A DNA stretch of 64,000 nucleotides from Embleya scabrispora (lineage in GTDB: Bacteria; Actinomycetota; Actinomycetes; Streptomycetales; Streptomycetaceae): positions 4,815,501 through 4,879,500 of the forward strand of contig NZ_MWQN01000001.1 in NCBI RefSeq assembly GCF_002024165.1, written 5' to 3'. The first letter of the stretch is position 1, and every line of letters starts with the position of its first letter. Below are positions 10,109-19,303 of the stretch, in pieces. A program made the position numbers and the translations under genes. A model generated the notes under the pieces. That model ran no database searches, was not told the origin of the DNA, and saw only the letters and a program-made list of their open reading frames with translations.

Positions 10109-11466
10109 CGTCCTCCTCGTCGAAGAACCAGGCCGCCGCGTCCGCGCAGCGGCCTGGTTCCACGAAGACCCTGCTGCGTGACGCGGACGGTGTGGGCGCC
10201 GTCCGCCGCACGGTCCTGCCCGGCGGCCTGCGGGTGATCACCGAGAACATGCCGTCCGTGCGCTCCGCGACCTTCGGCATCTGGGTCGGGGTGGGCTCGC
10301 GCGACGAGACCCCCGCTCTGGCCGGCACCTCGCACTACCTCGAACACCTGCTGTTCAAGGGCACCGCGAAGCGCGACGCGCTGGAGATCTCCGCGGAACT
10401 GGACGCCGTCGGTGGTGAGATGAACGCGTTCACCACCAAGGAGTACACGTGCTACTACGCACGTGTGCTCGACACCGACCTCCCGCTCGCCATCGACGTG
10501 ATCTGCGACATGGTGACCGGCTCGCTGATCGACCCCGAGGACGTGGACGCCGAACGCGGCGTGATCCTCGAGGAGATCGCGATGAACGAGGACGAGCCCG
10601 GCGACCTGGTGCACGAGCTCTTCTACGACGCGATGCTCGGCGACGCCCCGCTCGGGCGCCCCGTGCTGGGCACCGTCGAGTCGATCAACGCGCTCACCCG
10701 GACCCAGATCAACGGTTACTACCGGCGCCGGTACAAGGCGCCGAACATGGTGGTGACCGCGGCCGGCAACGTCGACCACGCCAAGGTGGTCCGGCTGGTC
10801 AAGAAGGCGTTCGCGCAGGTCAAGGTGGACGAGAACGCGGTGGCCGCAGCGCCGCGCGTCGGTGGTCGCGCGGCGCGCTCCGCCGGCAGCGTCCGGGTGC
10901 TCAACCGGCCGACCGAGCAGGCCCACCTGGTCCTGGGGATGTCGGGCCTGGCCCGCGACGACGACCGGCGGTTCGCGCTCAGTGTGCTCAACACCGCGCT
11001 CGGCGGCGGAATGAGCTCGCGCCTGTTCCAGGAGATCCGGGAGAAGCGCGGGCTGGCCTACTCGGTCTACTCGTTCCACTCCGGCTACGCCGACCTGGGC
11101 GTGTTCGGGATCTACGCCGGCTGCCAGCCCAAGAAGGCCCGCCAGGTGATCGAGATCTGCCGGACCGAACTGGAGCGGGTGGTGCGCGACGGGCTGCCCC
11201 GGGACGAGATCGATCGGGCGATCGGCCAATTGCGCGGCTCGACCGTGCTCGGCCTGGAGGACACCGGGTCGCGGATGAGCCGGATCGGCAAGAGCGAACT
11301 CGTCTACGGCGAACACCTGTCCGTCGACGAGGTGCTGGCCCGGATCGCCGCGGTGACCGCCGACGAGATCCACGACGTGGCGAAGGTCCTGTTCGCCGCG
11401 CGGCCCACACTGGCCGTGGTCGGACCGTTCGCCGACGACGCGGACTTCGTCGCCGCGTCGGCCTGA
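10105..11466 (+). CDS. M16 family zinc metallopeptidase
   Basis: 453 residues from a GTG that overlaps the pnp stop (GTGA), which implies translational coupling. The inverted zinc motif HYLEH is at residues 77-81 and the third ligand is E157 in [10 protein letters not shown], exactly 76 residues on as in insulinase-family enzymes. A C-terminal M16 half follows ([21 protein letters not shown]). It is a soluble peptidase of the processing-peptidase-like group found after pnp in most actinobacteria; its natural substrate is not known. The first ~30 residues are variable, so a slightly later start cannot be excluded. Confidence 0.92.
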   Translation: MTSSSSKNQAAASAQRPGSTKTLLRDADGVGAVRRTVLPGGLRVITENMPSVRSATFGIWVGVGSRDETPALAGTSHYLEHLLFKGTAKRDALEISAELDAVGGEMNAFTTKEYTCYYARVLDTDLPLAIDVICDMVTGSLIDPEDVDAERGVILEEIAMNEDEPGDLVHELFYDAMLGDAPLGRPVLGTVESINALTRTQINGYYRRRYKAPNMVVTAAGNVDHAKVVRLVKKAFAQVKVDENAVAAAPRVGGRAARSAGSVRVLNRPTEQAHLVLGMSGLARDDDRRFALSVLNTALGGGMSSRLFQEIREKRGLAYSVYSFHSGYADLGVFGIYAGCQPKKARQVIEICRTELERVVRDGLPRDEIDRAIGQLRGSTVLGLEDTGSRMSRIGKSELVYGEHLSVDEVLARIAAVTADEIHDVAKVLFAARPTLAVVGPFADDADFVAASA

Positions 11467-12342
<876 letters not shown>

Positions 12343-12347
12343 GCATC

Positions 12348-12803
12348 GTGAGGCAACGTGTCACCGCGCTCGTGCTGATCGCGGTCCTGGTCTTCTACGT
12401 CTTCCTCGTCGGCAGTCGCGGCATGATCGCGATTCGCGACGGGCAGCCGGTCACCATCGTGCTCGGGCTGGCGATCCTGCTCGTGCCGGTGGTGGGCGCC
12501 TGGTACATCTGGCGCGAGGTGCGCTTCGGCTTCGCGATGCAGCGGCTGGCCCGCGAGCTGGAGGCCGAGGGCGGGCTGCCGGCCGACGAGCTGGCCCGCA
12601 CTCCCGGTGGGCGGGTCGATCGGGACAGCGCCGACGAGGTGTTCGAGCGGCGCAAGGCCGAGGTGGAGGCCGCGCCCGACGACTGGCGGGGCTGGTATCG
12701 GCTGGCCGTGGCCTACGGCGACGCGCGCGACAACGCGCGCGGACGCCGGGCGATGCTGACCGCGATCCGCCTGCACGCGGGTCGGGCGCCCGCCACCTCC
12801 TAG
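12348..12803 (+). CDS. Small two-helix membrane protein
   Basis: 151 residues; GTG 12348, five bases after the dapB stop, so probably co-transcribed. Two transmembrane helices (about residues 6-24 and 35-57) are followed by a charged cytosolic helix region with DDWRGWYRLAVAYGDARDNARGR near 115-135, which looks like a single tetratricopeptide-type unit. Proteins of this kind follow dapB in streptomycetes. Function unknown. Its last four bases overlap the convergent TetR gene. Confidence 0.75.
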   Translation: MRQRVTALVLIAVLVFYVFLVGSRGMIAIRDGQPVTIVLGLAILLVPVVGAWYIWREVRFGFAMQRLARELEAEGGLPADELARTPGGRVDRDSADEVFERRKAEVEAAPDDWRGWYRLAVAYGDARDNARGRRAMLTAIRLHAGRAPATS

Positions 12804-13528
12804 GGTCTGGCGCCGGCCGGCCGGTCGAGCGCCGCGGGCTCGGCCATATGGGGCGGGACCGGCTGCGGAGCGGTGGGGTCGAGGGCGGTGAGCAGGCGGG
12901 CCGATACGGGCGCGGCCAGGATGCCCGCCACCGCGTCCACCAGGTCCTCCACGAACGCCGCGGGCGGCAACACGTCGTGCGCCTGCCCCTCGTGTACGCG
13001 CTGTTCGCGATCGGCCGTCGCGTGCACGGCCAGGCTGCCGCCCAGGCGCAGCCGGTTGCGCCGCACGGCGGTCGGCAGGTGGCCCAGCGCCAGGTCGATC
13101 AGGTGGGTGAACTCCGGCGAGCTGCCCTCCAGGCCCATCGCCGGCAGCGCGTAGGCGGAGGCGCCCGGGTGCTGGTGCACCCGGGCCAAAAAGCGCAGGT
13201 AGAAGCTGCCCCCGACGTCGATCTGCTCGGCCAGCGGGCGCACCATGGCCTCGGCCAGGGCCCGGGGGTCCCGGTCGAGGCCGGCCCTGACCAGTGCGCG
13301 GACGAGGTCCTCGCGGCGCCCGTTGACCGCCGCGAGCCGGAACCCGAAGATCGCCCGGATCAATTCCTCTTTGCTGCCGAAGTGGTACTGCGCGGCGGAA
13401 TTGTTGCGCTGACTCGCCGCGACACTGATCCGGCGCAGCGAGACCGCGTCGATTCCGTGTACGGCGAACAGCCGCTCGGCGGTGAGCAGAAGGCGCTCGC
13501 GGGTCGGAGTTCGGCTCACGGCGCCCAC
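12800..13528 (-). CDS. TetR family transcriptional regulator
   Basis: 242 residues from GTG 13528 (GTG 13519, VSRTPT, is an alternative). N-terminal TetR DNA-binding domain: TRERLLLTAERLFAVHGIDAVSLRRIS, with the recognition helix region ending AAQYHFGSKEELIRAIF at about residue 60. The ligand-binding domain is divergent and its tail is Pro/Ala-rich. No Shine-Dalgarno is visible before either start, so a leaderless mRNA is possible. An inverted repeat immediately upstream (13531-13546) suggests autoregulation. The target is unknown; neighbours on both sides are on the opposite strand or unrelated. Confidence 0.88.
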   Translation of the reverse strand: MGAVSRTPTRERLLLTAERLFAVHGIDAVSLRRISVAASQRNNSAAQYHFGSKEELIRAIFGFRLAAVNGRREDLVRALVRAGLDRDPRALAEAMVRPLAEQIDVGGSFYLRFLARVHQHPGASAYALPAMGLEGSSPEFTHLIDLALGHLPTAVRRNRLRLGGSLAVHATADREQRVHEGQAHDVLPPAAFVEDLVDAVAGILAAPVSARLLTALDPTAPQPVPPHMAEPAALDRPAGARP

Positions 13529-13530
13529 GT

Positions 13531-13546
13531 TAAGTCGGCTGACTTA
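13531..13546. promoter_or_regulatory. Candidate TetR operator
   Basis: TAAGTC-GGCT-GACTTA, a perfect 6-bp inverted repeat, ends two bases before the TetR start codon at 13528. It would overlap the promoter or transcription start, typical of autorepression. Confidence 0.55.
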
Positions 13547-13689
13547 CCCACTTCAATGGCACATCGGTGTGGTCTTCACCGTGCTCGCCGGCCGTTTCGC
13601 CCGCCGATTTCCCGCTCGTGTCACGGGGATTGCCGTCGGGCGGAAACGGATCGACCCCGGGTGGGGCGACGAACGCGGTCGGATCGTGT

Positions 13690-14235
13690 TCAGGGCATCG
13701 GGGAGACCGCCGTGTGCAGTCGCACCTGGCGGATCACCGCGCCGCCGGTCTCGTCCACCCACAGTTCGCGGGTGGCGCCGTCCGCGGCCCAGCCCGCGCC
13801 GGTCAGGAAGTCGTACAGCGGCTTGTCGTTCTCCAGGACCCAGGTCACCAGCGTGTCCACGCCGTCGGACACCGCGTCCGCGACGACCGCGGTCAGCAGC
13901 CGGGAGGCGTGCCCCTCGCGCTGTCGGGCCGGGTCGATCACCAGGATCGCCAACTCGCCCGCCCGGGCGGGGTCGAGATCCTCGTCCGAGCCGGGGACCA
14001 GGGCCGCGAAGCCGGCCGTGGTGGAGCCCGCGCAGGCCACGAGCACGCGGTGGCGCGGTGAGGGCGGCGCGACCGCGGCGTCCTCCCATTCGGCGGCCAA
14101 CGCCTCGGGCGTGGCCGTCGCCAGCGCCGCGGCGGGCAGCACCCCGGTGTAGGCGTCGTGCCAGGCCCGGGCGTGTGCGGCGCCCAGGGCGGCGCCGTCT
14201 CCGGCGTGGGCCGGCCGTACGTAGGAATCGCTCAT
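13690..14235 (-). CDS. GNAT family N-acetyltransferase
   Basis: 181 residues from ATG 14235 with GGGGG six bases upstream. The acetyl-CoA binding motif A is seen as ILVIDPARQREGHASRLL near residues 97-114 (R/QxxGxA form), followed by the late motif LYDFLTGAGW. Substrate cannot be predicted. It transfers an acetyl group from acetyl-CoA to an amine in the cytosol. Convergent/divergent context gives no hint; the lipoprotein gene is divergent from it. Confidence 0.85.
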   Translation of the reverse strand: MSDSYVRPAHAGDGAALGAAHARAWHDAYTGVLPAAALATATPEALAAEWEDAAVAPPSPRHRVLVACAGSTTAGFAALVPGSDEDLDPARAGELAILVIDPARQREGHASRLLTAVVADAVSDGVDTLVTWVLENDKPLYDFLTGAGWAADGATRELWVDETGGAVIRQVRLHTAVSPMP

Positions 14236-14409
14236 GTGGTGCCCCCATCGTCGAGTTCGGCCGATTCTCGCGTGCCCGACGGTTTCCTGTCCGCCGCTCG
14301 CCGAACGCACACACCCGTGGGCGACACGCGGCGCCGGCGGTGCCGCCCCCGCGCGCGGCGTGCGACGCTGTCGGCCAAGGATTGGTGGGCGCGGCAGCGG
14401 AGGATGGTC

Positions 14410-15132
14410 ATGGGGGTCCGGGTCCGACGAATCGCCCCGGTGTGCGCGGTGGTCGCGGTGCTCGCGACCGGCTGCATGGTGGGTCCGACGATCGACGACG
14501 AGAAGCCGAAGCCGGCCGCGGCCGGCCCCACCGGCAATCCGCCGGACCTGCCCGACAAGAATCCGACCGACGGCTCGGCACCGGCCGCCCCGCCCCCCTC
14601 GGGCGCGGCGCCGCCGTCCGGCCGGACCGGACAGAAGCAGCAGTCGCACACCTACTCGAACGGGCTGACCGTCACCGCCCTCGCGCCGTCGGTGACCCGG
14701 ACGGCGGGCGTGCCCGGCGAGCGGCGCGAGACGGTCGACGTGGCGATCCCGATCCGCTACGGCAACCGGACCGGATCGAACCTGTACGTCGACCTGTTCC
14801 AGGTGACCCTGTACGCGGGGCCGGACGCGCTGCCGTGCGCCCTCGCCAAGGTCGGCCCGCCGCGCAGCGGCCCGGATCAGGCCGCGCTGAACGCCGACAC
14901 GGTGATCACCTACAACTTCGCGGTGCCGAGGGAGTTGATCGGGAGGCTGGAGGTCCAGGTGCAGCCGTACATGTCGCGGCTGGACCGGGCGACCTTCACC
15001 ACATCCGCGGCGCTGCCGGCGGGCGCGCCGACGCGGCCCGCCGAGGGGCCGTCGACCCAGCCGAGCACGGTGGTGGTGCCGCGCTCCACGCCCACGGGCG
15101 CTGGGACGAGCGCGGCTCCGGGCGGTGGTTAG
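14410..15132 (+). CDS. Secreted lipoprotein of unknown function
   Basis: 240 residues. GGAGG (14399-14403) is six bases before ATG 14410, so this start is preferred over the ATG two codons earlier. Signal peptide with basic VRVRR, hydrophobic core and lipobox LATGC (Cys22). A Pro/Gly/Ala-rich linker follows, then a beta-rich domain at ~75-205 (YSNGLTVTALAPSV, VAIPIRYGNRTGSN) that resembles the DUF4352-like immunoglobulin fold of exported actinobacterial lipoproteins; the tail is again Pro/Thr-rich. Probably anchored to the outer face of the membrane. No operon partner. Confidence 0.75.
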   Translation: MGVRVRRIAPVCAVVAVLATGCMVGPTIDDEKPKPAAAGPTGNPPDLPDKNPTDGSAPAAPPPSGAAPPSGRTGQKQQSHTYSNGLTVTALAPSVTRTAGVPGERRETVDVAIPIRYGNRTGSNLYVDLFQVTLYAGPDALPCALAKVGPPRSGPDQAALNADTVITYNFAVPRELIGRLEVQVQPYMSRLDRATFTTSAALPAGAPTRPAEGPSTQPSTVVVPRSTPTGAGTSAAPGGG

Positions 15133-15517
15133 GCATGCCGGCCCGAAACCTGTCGCCGGCCTGCAACGCGTGCTCCCTGATGCACTTCCCGGGGCTTCGC
15201 ACCAGGCATGACGACACGACCTTCGCGTGGGCCGGAAGCCGGTTGAGCCGTCCGAGTGGTCAAATCGGCACATAGGGTGACATCAGAAGTTTTTCGCCAG
15301 AATCCCTAATGTTTCGCCCGTGGTGGTCGATACTGAAAGAGATCAGGCGCTGCTCGAACCCCCGAGCGGGCAGCGCCTGGTCCCTTGTTTTGTTCGGCCC
15401 GGTTCCCCGGTTCCGTCCGGTGTCGTTCGGGCCGGCGGGGCGGGCCTCCGGGCGGTGGAGGTCTCATAGGGCGGGTGCTACCCGCAGGTCAGGTGCGGGC
15501 CCGGTACGGTTTGGGCC
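15133..15517 (+). other. Intergenic region before dapA, holding an isolated terminator
   Basis: 385 bases without a supported gene. The only clear element is the terminator at 15344-15379, more than 200 bases past the lipoprotein stop. Either the lipoprotein mRNA has a long 3' end or a small RNA ends there; no convincing promoter was seen. The dapA promoter must lie between the terminator and 15518. Confidence 0.5.
15344..15379 (+). terminator. Rho-independent terminator
   Basis: CAGGCGCTGC (15344-15353) pairs perfectly with GCAGCGCCTG (15370-15379), followed by a T-rich stretch (CCCTTGTTTTGTT). The strand is set by the T-rich side. Confidence 0.75.
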
Positions 15518-16417
15518 ATGGCTCCGACGTCTACCCCCCAGACCCCCTTCGGCCGGGTCCTCACCGCGATGGTGACCCCCTTCACGGCCGACGGTGCGCT
15601 CGACCTCCCAGGCGCCCAGCGCCTGGCCGCCCACCTCGTCGACGCCGGCAACGACGGACTCGTCGTCAACGGCACCACCGGCGAGTCGCCCACCACGAGC
15701 GACGCGGAGAAAGAGCAGCTGGTCAGGGCGGTTCTGGAGGCCGTGGGCGATCGCGCGTTCGTGGTCGCCGGCGTGGGTACCAACGACACTCGGCACTCGG
15801 TCGAGCTGGCCCGGCAGGCACAGGCCGCCGGCGCGCACGGGCTGCTCGCGGTCACCCCGTACTACAGCAAGCCCCCGCAGGAGGGCCTGTACCGGCACTT
15901 CACCACGGTCGCCGACGCGACCGGGCTGCCGGTGATGCTGTACGACATCCCCGGTCGCAGCGCCGTGCCGGTCGAGACCGAGACCCTGGTCCGACTCGCC
16001 GAGCACCCCCGGATCGTGGCGAACAAGGACGCCAAGGGTGATCTCGCCTCGGCGAGTTGGGTGCTGGCGCGCACCGACATGGTGTACTACAGCGGTGAGG
16101 ACATGCTGAACCTGCCGCTCCTGTCCATCGGCGCGGTCGGCGTGGTGAGCGTGGTCGGACACCTCGTTTCGGCGGAGCTCCGCGCGATGATCGACGCCTT
16201 CACGGCCGGCGACGTCGCCAAGGCGCGCGAGATTCACCAGCGTCTTCTTCCGGTGTACACCGGCATTTTTCGTACCCAGGGCGTGATCCTCACCAAGGCC
16301 GCACTGGGATTGCAGGGCCTGCCCGCCGGGCCGCTGCGGCTGCCGCTGATCGAGGCCGACGAGGCACAGATCGCGCAGCTGAGGCAGGATCTTTCGGCGG
16401 GTGGGGTAGAGCTGTAA
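15518..16417 (+). CDS. dapA: 4-hydroxy-tetrahydrodipicolinate synthase
   Basis: 299 residues from ATG 15518. TIM-barrel aldolase of the DapA/NAL family: substrate-binding GTTGES near residue 52, catalytic Tyr142 in LYDIPGRS and Schiff-base Lys170 in IVANKDAKGD (28 residues apart, as in E. coli DapA). It condenses pyruvate with aspartate semialdehyde at the head of the lysine/diaminopimelate branch. rnj follows after 127 bases on the same strand, the usual actinobacterial dapA-rnj pair. Confidence 0.96.
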   Translation: MAPTSTPQTPFGRVLTAMVTPFTADGALDLPGAQRLAAHLVDAGNDGLVVNGTTGESPTTSDAEKEQLVRAVLEAVGDRAFVVAGVGTNDTRHSVELARQAQAAGAHGLLAVTPYYSKPPQEGLYRHFTTVADATGLPVMLYDIPGRSAVPVETETLVRLAEHPRIVANKDAKGDLASASWVLARTDMVYYSGEDMLNLPLLSIGAVGVVSVVGHLVSAELRAMIDAFTAGDVAKAREIHQRLLPVYTGIFRTQGVILTKAALGLQGLPAGPLRLPLIEADEAQIAQLRQDLSAGGVEL

Positions 16418-16544
16418 ACAGGAATATCTGTAAGTAGTGCCCCGGGCGGGTACCACACCCGCTCGGGCCGAACACGAGCTTTTGCGCGTTCCCGTCCGGC
16501 CGAGTATCGATCGGCCGGACGGCGGCACGTGGCGAGGAGAGAAC

Positions 16545-18233
16545 TTGAGCCATCCCCACCCCGAATTCGGCCCGCCGCCGGTGCTGCCCAAGGGCGGCCT
16601 TCGGGTCACCCCGTTGGGCGGCCTCGGCGAGATCGGCCGAAACATGACCGTCTTCGAGTTCGACGGCCGGCTGCTGATCGTCGACTGCGGGGTGCTGTTC
16701 CCCGAGGAGGAGCAGCCCGGAGTCGACCTCATCCTGCCGGACTTCAGCTCGATCCGGGATCGCCTCGACGACATCGAGGCGGTCATTCTGACCCACGGGC
16801 ACGAGGACCACATCGGCGCGGTCCCGTACCTGCTGCGGGAGAAGGCCGACATCCCGCTGATCGGGTCGAAGCTGACCCTCGCGTTCATCGAGGCGAAGCT
16901 CACCGAGCACCGCATCCGGCCGTACACCCTCGAGGTCAAGGAAGGCGACATCGAGCGGCTGGGGCCGTTCGAGTGCGAGTTCATCTCGGTGAACCACTCG
17001 ATCCCGGACGCGCTCGCGCTGGCGATTCGCACCGAGGCCGGCACCGTCGTGCACACCGGCGACTTCAAGATGGACCAGCTGCCGCTGGACAACCGGCTGA
17101 CCGACCTGCCGGCGTTCGCCCGGCTGGGCACCGAGGGCATCGATCTACTGCTCGTGGACTCCACGAACGCCGAGGTCCCGGGCTTCATCCCGGCCGAGCG
17201 GGACATCGCGGGCGTGCTGGACCGGGTCTTCGCCGACGCCGACCAGCGGATCATCGTGGCCAGCTTCGCGAGCCACGTGCACCGCATCCAGCAGGTGCTC
17301 GACACCGCGTACGCCTACGAACGCAAGGTCGCCTTCGTCGGCCGCTCGATGGTGCGGAACATGAAGATCGCCGGGGAACTCGGCTATCTGAAGATCCCCG
17401 CCGGTCTGGTCGTGGACGTCAAGACGCTCGACGACCTGCCGCCGGACGAGGTGGTCCTCGTCTGTACCGGCTCGCAGGGCGAGCCGATGGCGGCGCTGTC
17501 GCGGATGGCCAACCGTTCGCACCAGCAGATCCGGATCGTCGAGGGCGACACCGTGGTGCTCGCGTCCTCGCTGATCCCGGGCAACGAGACCTCGGTCTAC
17601 CGGGTGATCAACGGGCTGACCCGGTGGGGCGCCAAGGTCGTGCACAAGGGCAACGCCAAGGTGCACGTCTCGGGCCACGCCTCGGCCGGTGAACTGCTGT
17701 ACTTCTTCAACCTCACGCGCCCGCGCAACCTGATGCCCGTACACGGCGAATGGCGTCATCTACGCGCGGCCGCCGATCTGGGCGTCAAGACCGGGGTGCG
17801 CAAGGACCGGGTGGTCCTCGCCGAGGACGGGCTGACCGTCGACCTGGTGGACGGTGTCGCCAAGATCACCGGGAAGGTGCAGGCCGGGTACGTCTACGTG
17901 GACGGTTTGTCCGTGGGCGACGTGACCGAGTCCTCGCTCAAGGACCGTCGGATCCTGGGCGAGGAGGGCTTCGTGTCCGTGTTCCTCGCCGTGGACTCCA
18001 GTTCGGGCAAGGTGGTCGGCGGGCCGACCATCACGGCGCGGGGATCGGGTATCGACGACGCCCGGTTCGACGCGGTGGTCCCGAAGATCGAGGAGATGCT
18101 GCAGAAGGCGGCCGCCGACGGGGTGGCGGAGCCGTATCAGTTGCAGCAGCAGGTGCGGCGGATCGTGGGCAAGTGGGTGTCGGACACCTATCGGCGCCGG
18201 CCGATGATTCTGCCGGTTGTGGTGGAGGTCTGA
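16545..18233 (+). CDS. rnj: Ribonuclease J
   Basis: 562 residues from TTG 16545 with AGGAGAG a few bases upstream; the length matches streptomycete RNase J, and upstream in-frame codons lack a ribosome site. Metallo-beta-lactamase core with HGHEDH (84-89), the HTGDFKMDQ and SGHASAGE motifs of the beta-CASP domain, and a C-terminal domain ending in RRRPMILPVVVEV. Endonuclease and 5'-3' exonuclease in rRNA maturation and mRNA decay. A strong terminator follows immediately. Confidence 0.96.
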   Translation: MSHPHPEFGPPPVLPKGGLRVTPLGGLGEIGRNMTVFEFDGRLLIVDCGVLFPEEEQPGVDLILPDFSSIRDRLDDIEAVILTHGHEDHIGAVPYLLREKADIPLIGSKLTLAFIEAKLTEHRIRPYTLEVKEGDIERLGPFECEFISVNHSIPDALALAIRTEAGTVVHTGDFKMDQLPLDNRLTDLPAFARLGTEGIDLLLVDSTNAEVPGFIPAERDIAGVLDRVFADADQRIIVASFASHVHRIQQVLDTAYAYERKVAFVGRSMVRNMKIAGELGYLKIPAGLVVDVKTLDDLPPDEVVLVCTGSQGEPMAALSRMANRSHQQIRIVEGDTVVLASSLIPGNETSVYRVINGLTRWGAKVVHKGNAKVHVSGHASAGELLYFFNLTRPRNLMPVHGEWRHLRAAADLGVKTGVRKDRVVLAEDGLTVDLVDGVAKITGKVQAGYVYVDGLSVGDVTESSLKDRRILGEEGFVSVFLAVDSSSGKVVGGPTITARGSGIDDARFDAVVPKIEEMLQKAAADGVAEPYQLQQQVRRIVGKWVSDTYRRRPMILPVVVEV

Positions 18234-18254
18234 GACCTCGTCGACCGTTTTGCG

Positions 18255-18289
18255 CGGGGCCCGCTACGAAATCTTCGTAGCGGGCCCCG
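18255..18289 (+). terminator. Terminator of rnj
   Basis: A perfect 16-bp stem, CGGGGCCCGCTACGAA (18255-18270) with its exact complement at 18274-18289, and a 3-base loop, 21 bases after the rnj stop. No long T tract follows, as is common in this GC-rich group. Confidence 0.85.
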
Positions 18290-18624
18290 TGTGGTTTGGG
18301 GGTGGGGTGGTGGGTTGGGTCGGTGGGCGTGGTTCGGGGCGGGGGGTCGGCGGTTGTGGTTGGCGGTGGCGGCGGGTTGTCGACCGGATGTGCGAGGCGG
18401 TGGGTGGGGGCGGCTGTGCTTGTGGTGCCGGGAGGGGGGCGGCGGCTGTGAAGCTGGGGTGCGATGGGGGATTTGTGGCCTTTTTGTGGTGTGAAGGTCG
18501 GCTTCTCTTACTTATGCGAGGTCTTGACTGCCGGCTCATAACGTCGGTCGTGTTCGGAGGGCACCCGCTCTCCGGGCGCTGGACAGGTCGACACGATCGA
18601 CAGGAACGGCAGTCAGGAGCACAC
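18290..18624 (+). other. G-rich intergenic segment
   Basis: 335 bases with strong G excess on the plus strand and no supported gene. 18298-18319 carries four G runs with short loops (GGGGG-T-GGGG-TGGT-GGG-TT-GGG), a classic G-quadruplex motif. The right half (around TTGACT at ~18522) probably holds the promoter of the peptidoglycan-binding protein, but no -10 at proper spacing was convincing. Confidence 0.45.
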
Positions 18625-19131
18625 ATGTATGCGGTACAGCGGAACCGGCGTTGCGGCGACGGTCCACGACGGGGCGCTCCGCCGCCCGCGCCGTCGGGCG
18701 CGCCGATTTCGGTTCCCGGGCGGCGGGTGGCCGGCGGGTTCGGGCGGACGCGGCGTGGGCGGGTCGCGGCGCTCGCGCTCGGCTCGTGTGCGGCGCTGGG
18801 TCTGGGCGCGGGGATGACGGGCCCCATCTCGCCGGCGGCGGCCGCCCCGCGCTGCGACCACGTGGCGAAGGACAACCGGCCGGAGCTGCGTGAGGGGGAT
18901 CGGGACGACGCGGTCGCCCAGGTGCAGTGCCTGATCGACACGAGGTCCGGAGCCCCCGGCGAGTTGCCGGAGACCGGGGTGTTCGACGCGGCCACCGCGG
19001 ACGGGGTCCGGTGGGTGCAGAAGTGCAACGGCCTCGATCCGTCGGGGGTCACGAACGAGGCCACCTGGAAGGTGCTCTATCGCGCGAAGAAGGGGTGCGG
19101 GCGGCAGGCGGAGCACACCGGCACCGAGTAG
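18625..19131 (+). CDS. Secreted peptidoglycan-binding domain protein
   Basis: 168 residues from ATG 18625, with AGGAG seven bases upstream. A long basic N-region and hydrophobic stretch at about residues 50-75 ending PAAAAP form an atypically long export signal. The mature part (~85-160) has the PG_binding_1 pattern: LREGDRDDAVAQVQCLI ... TGVFDAATADGVRWVQ ... GVTNEATWKVLY, with two cysteines that could form a disulfide. No catalytic domain, so it probably binds cell wall without cutting it. Alone in its transcription unit. Confidence 0.75.
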   Translation: MYAVQRNRRCGDGPRRGAPPPAPSGAPISVPGRRVAGGFGRTRRGRVAALALGSCAALGLGAGMTGPISPAAAAPRCDHVAKDNRPELREGDRDDAVAQVQCLIDTRSGAPGELPETGVFDAATADGVRWVQKCNGLDPSGVTNEATWKVLYRAKKGCGRQAEHTGTE

Positions 19132-19303
19132 CGGGTGTGGGCCGGGCGGGAGGCGGAAGGGGCGTCGGCGGGTCGGCCGGGCTCGGGTCGTGGGGGCGGC
19201 CCGGCCGAAGTCGTACACAGGTCGGGTGTGATGGTCACACCCATCCCGGGGGCTGTGGACGACGGACGGCGCGCGTGGAGGGGGCGCGCGCACACTGGCC
19301 CGC

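Noticed and set aside
16437-16544. Longer N-terminus for RNase J
   Set aside because: TTG 16545 has AGGAGAG at proper spacing and gives the family length; the extra 36 codons have no conservation pattern.
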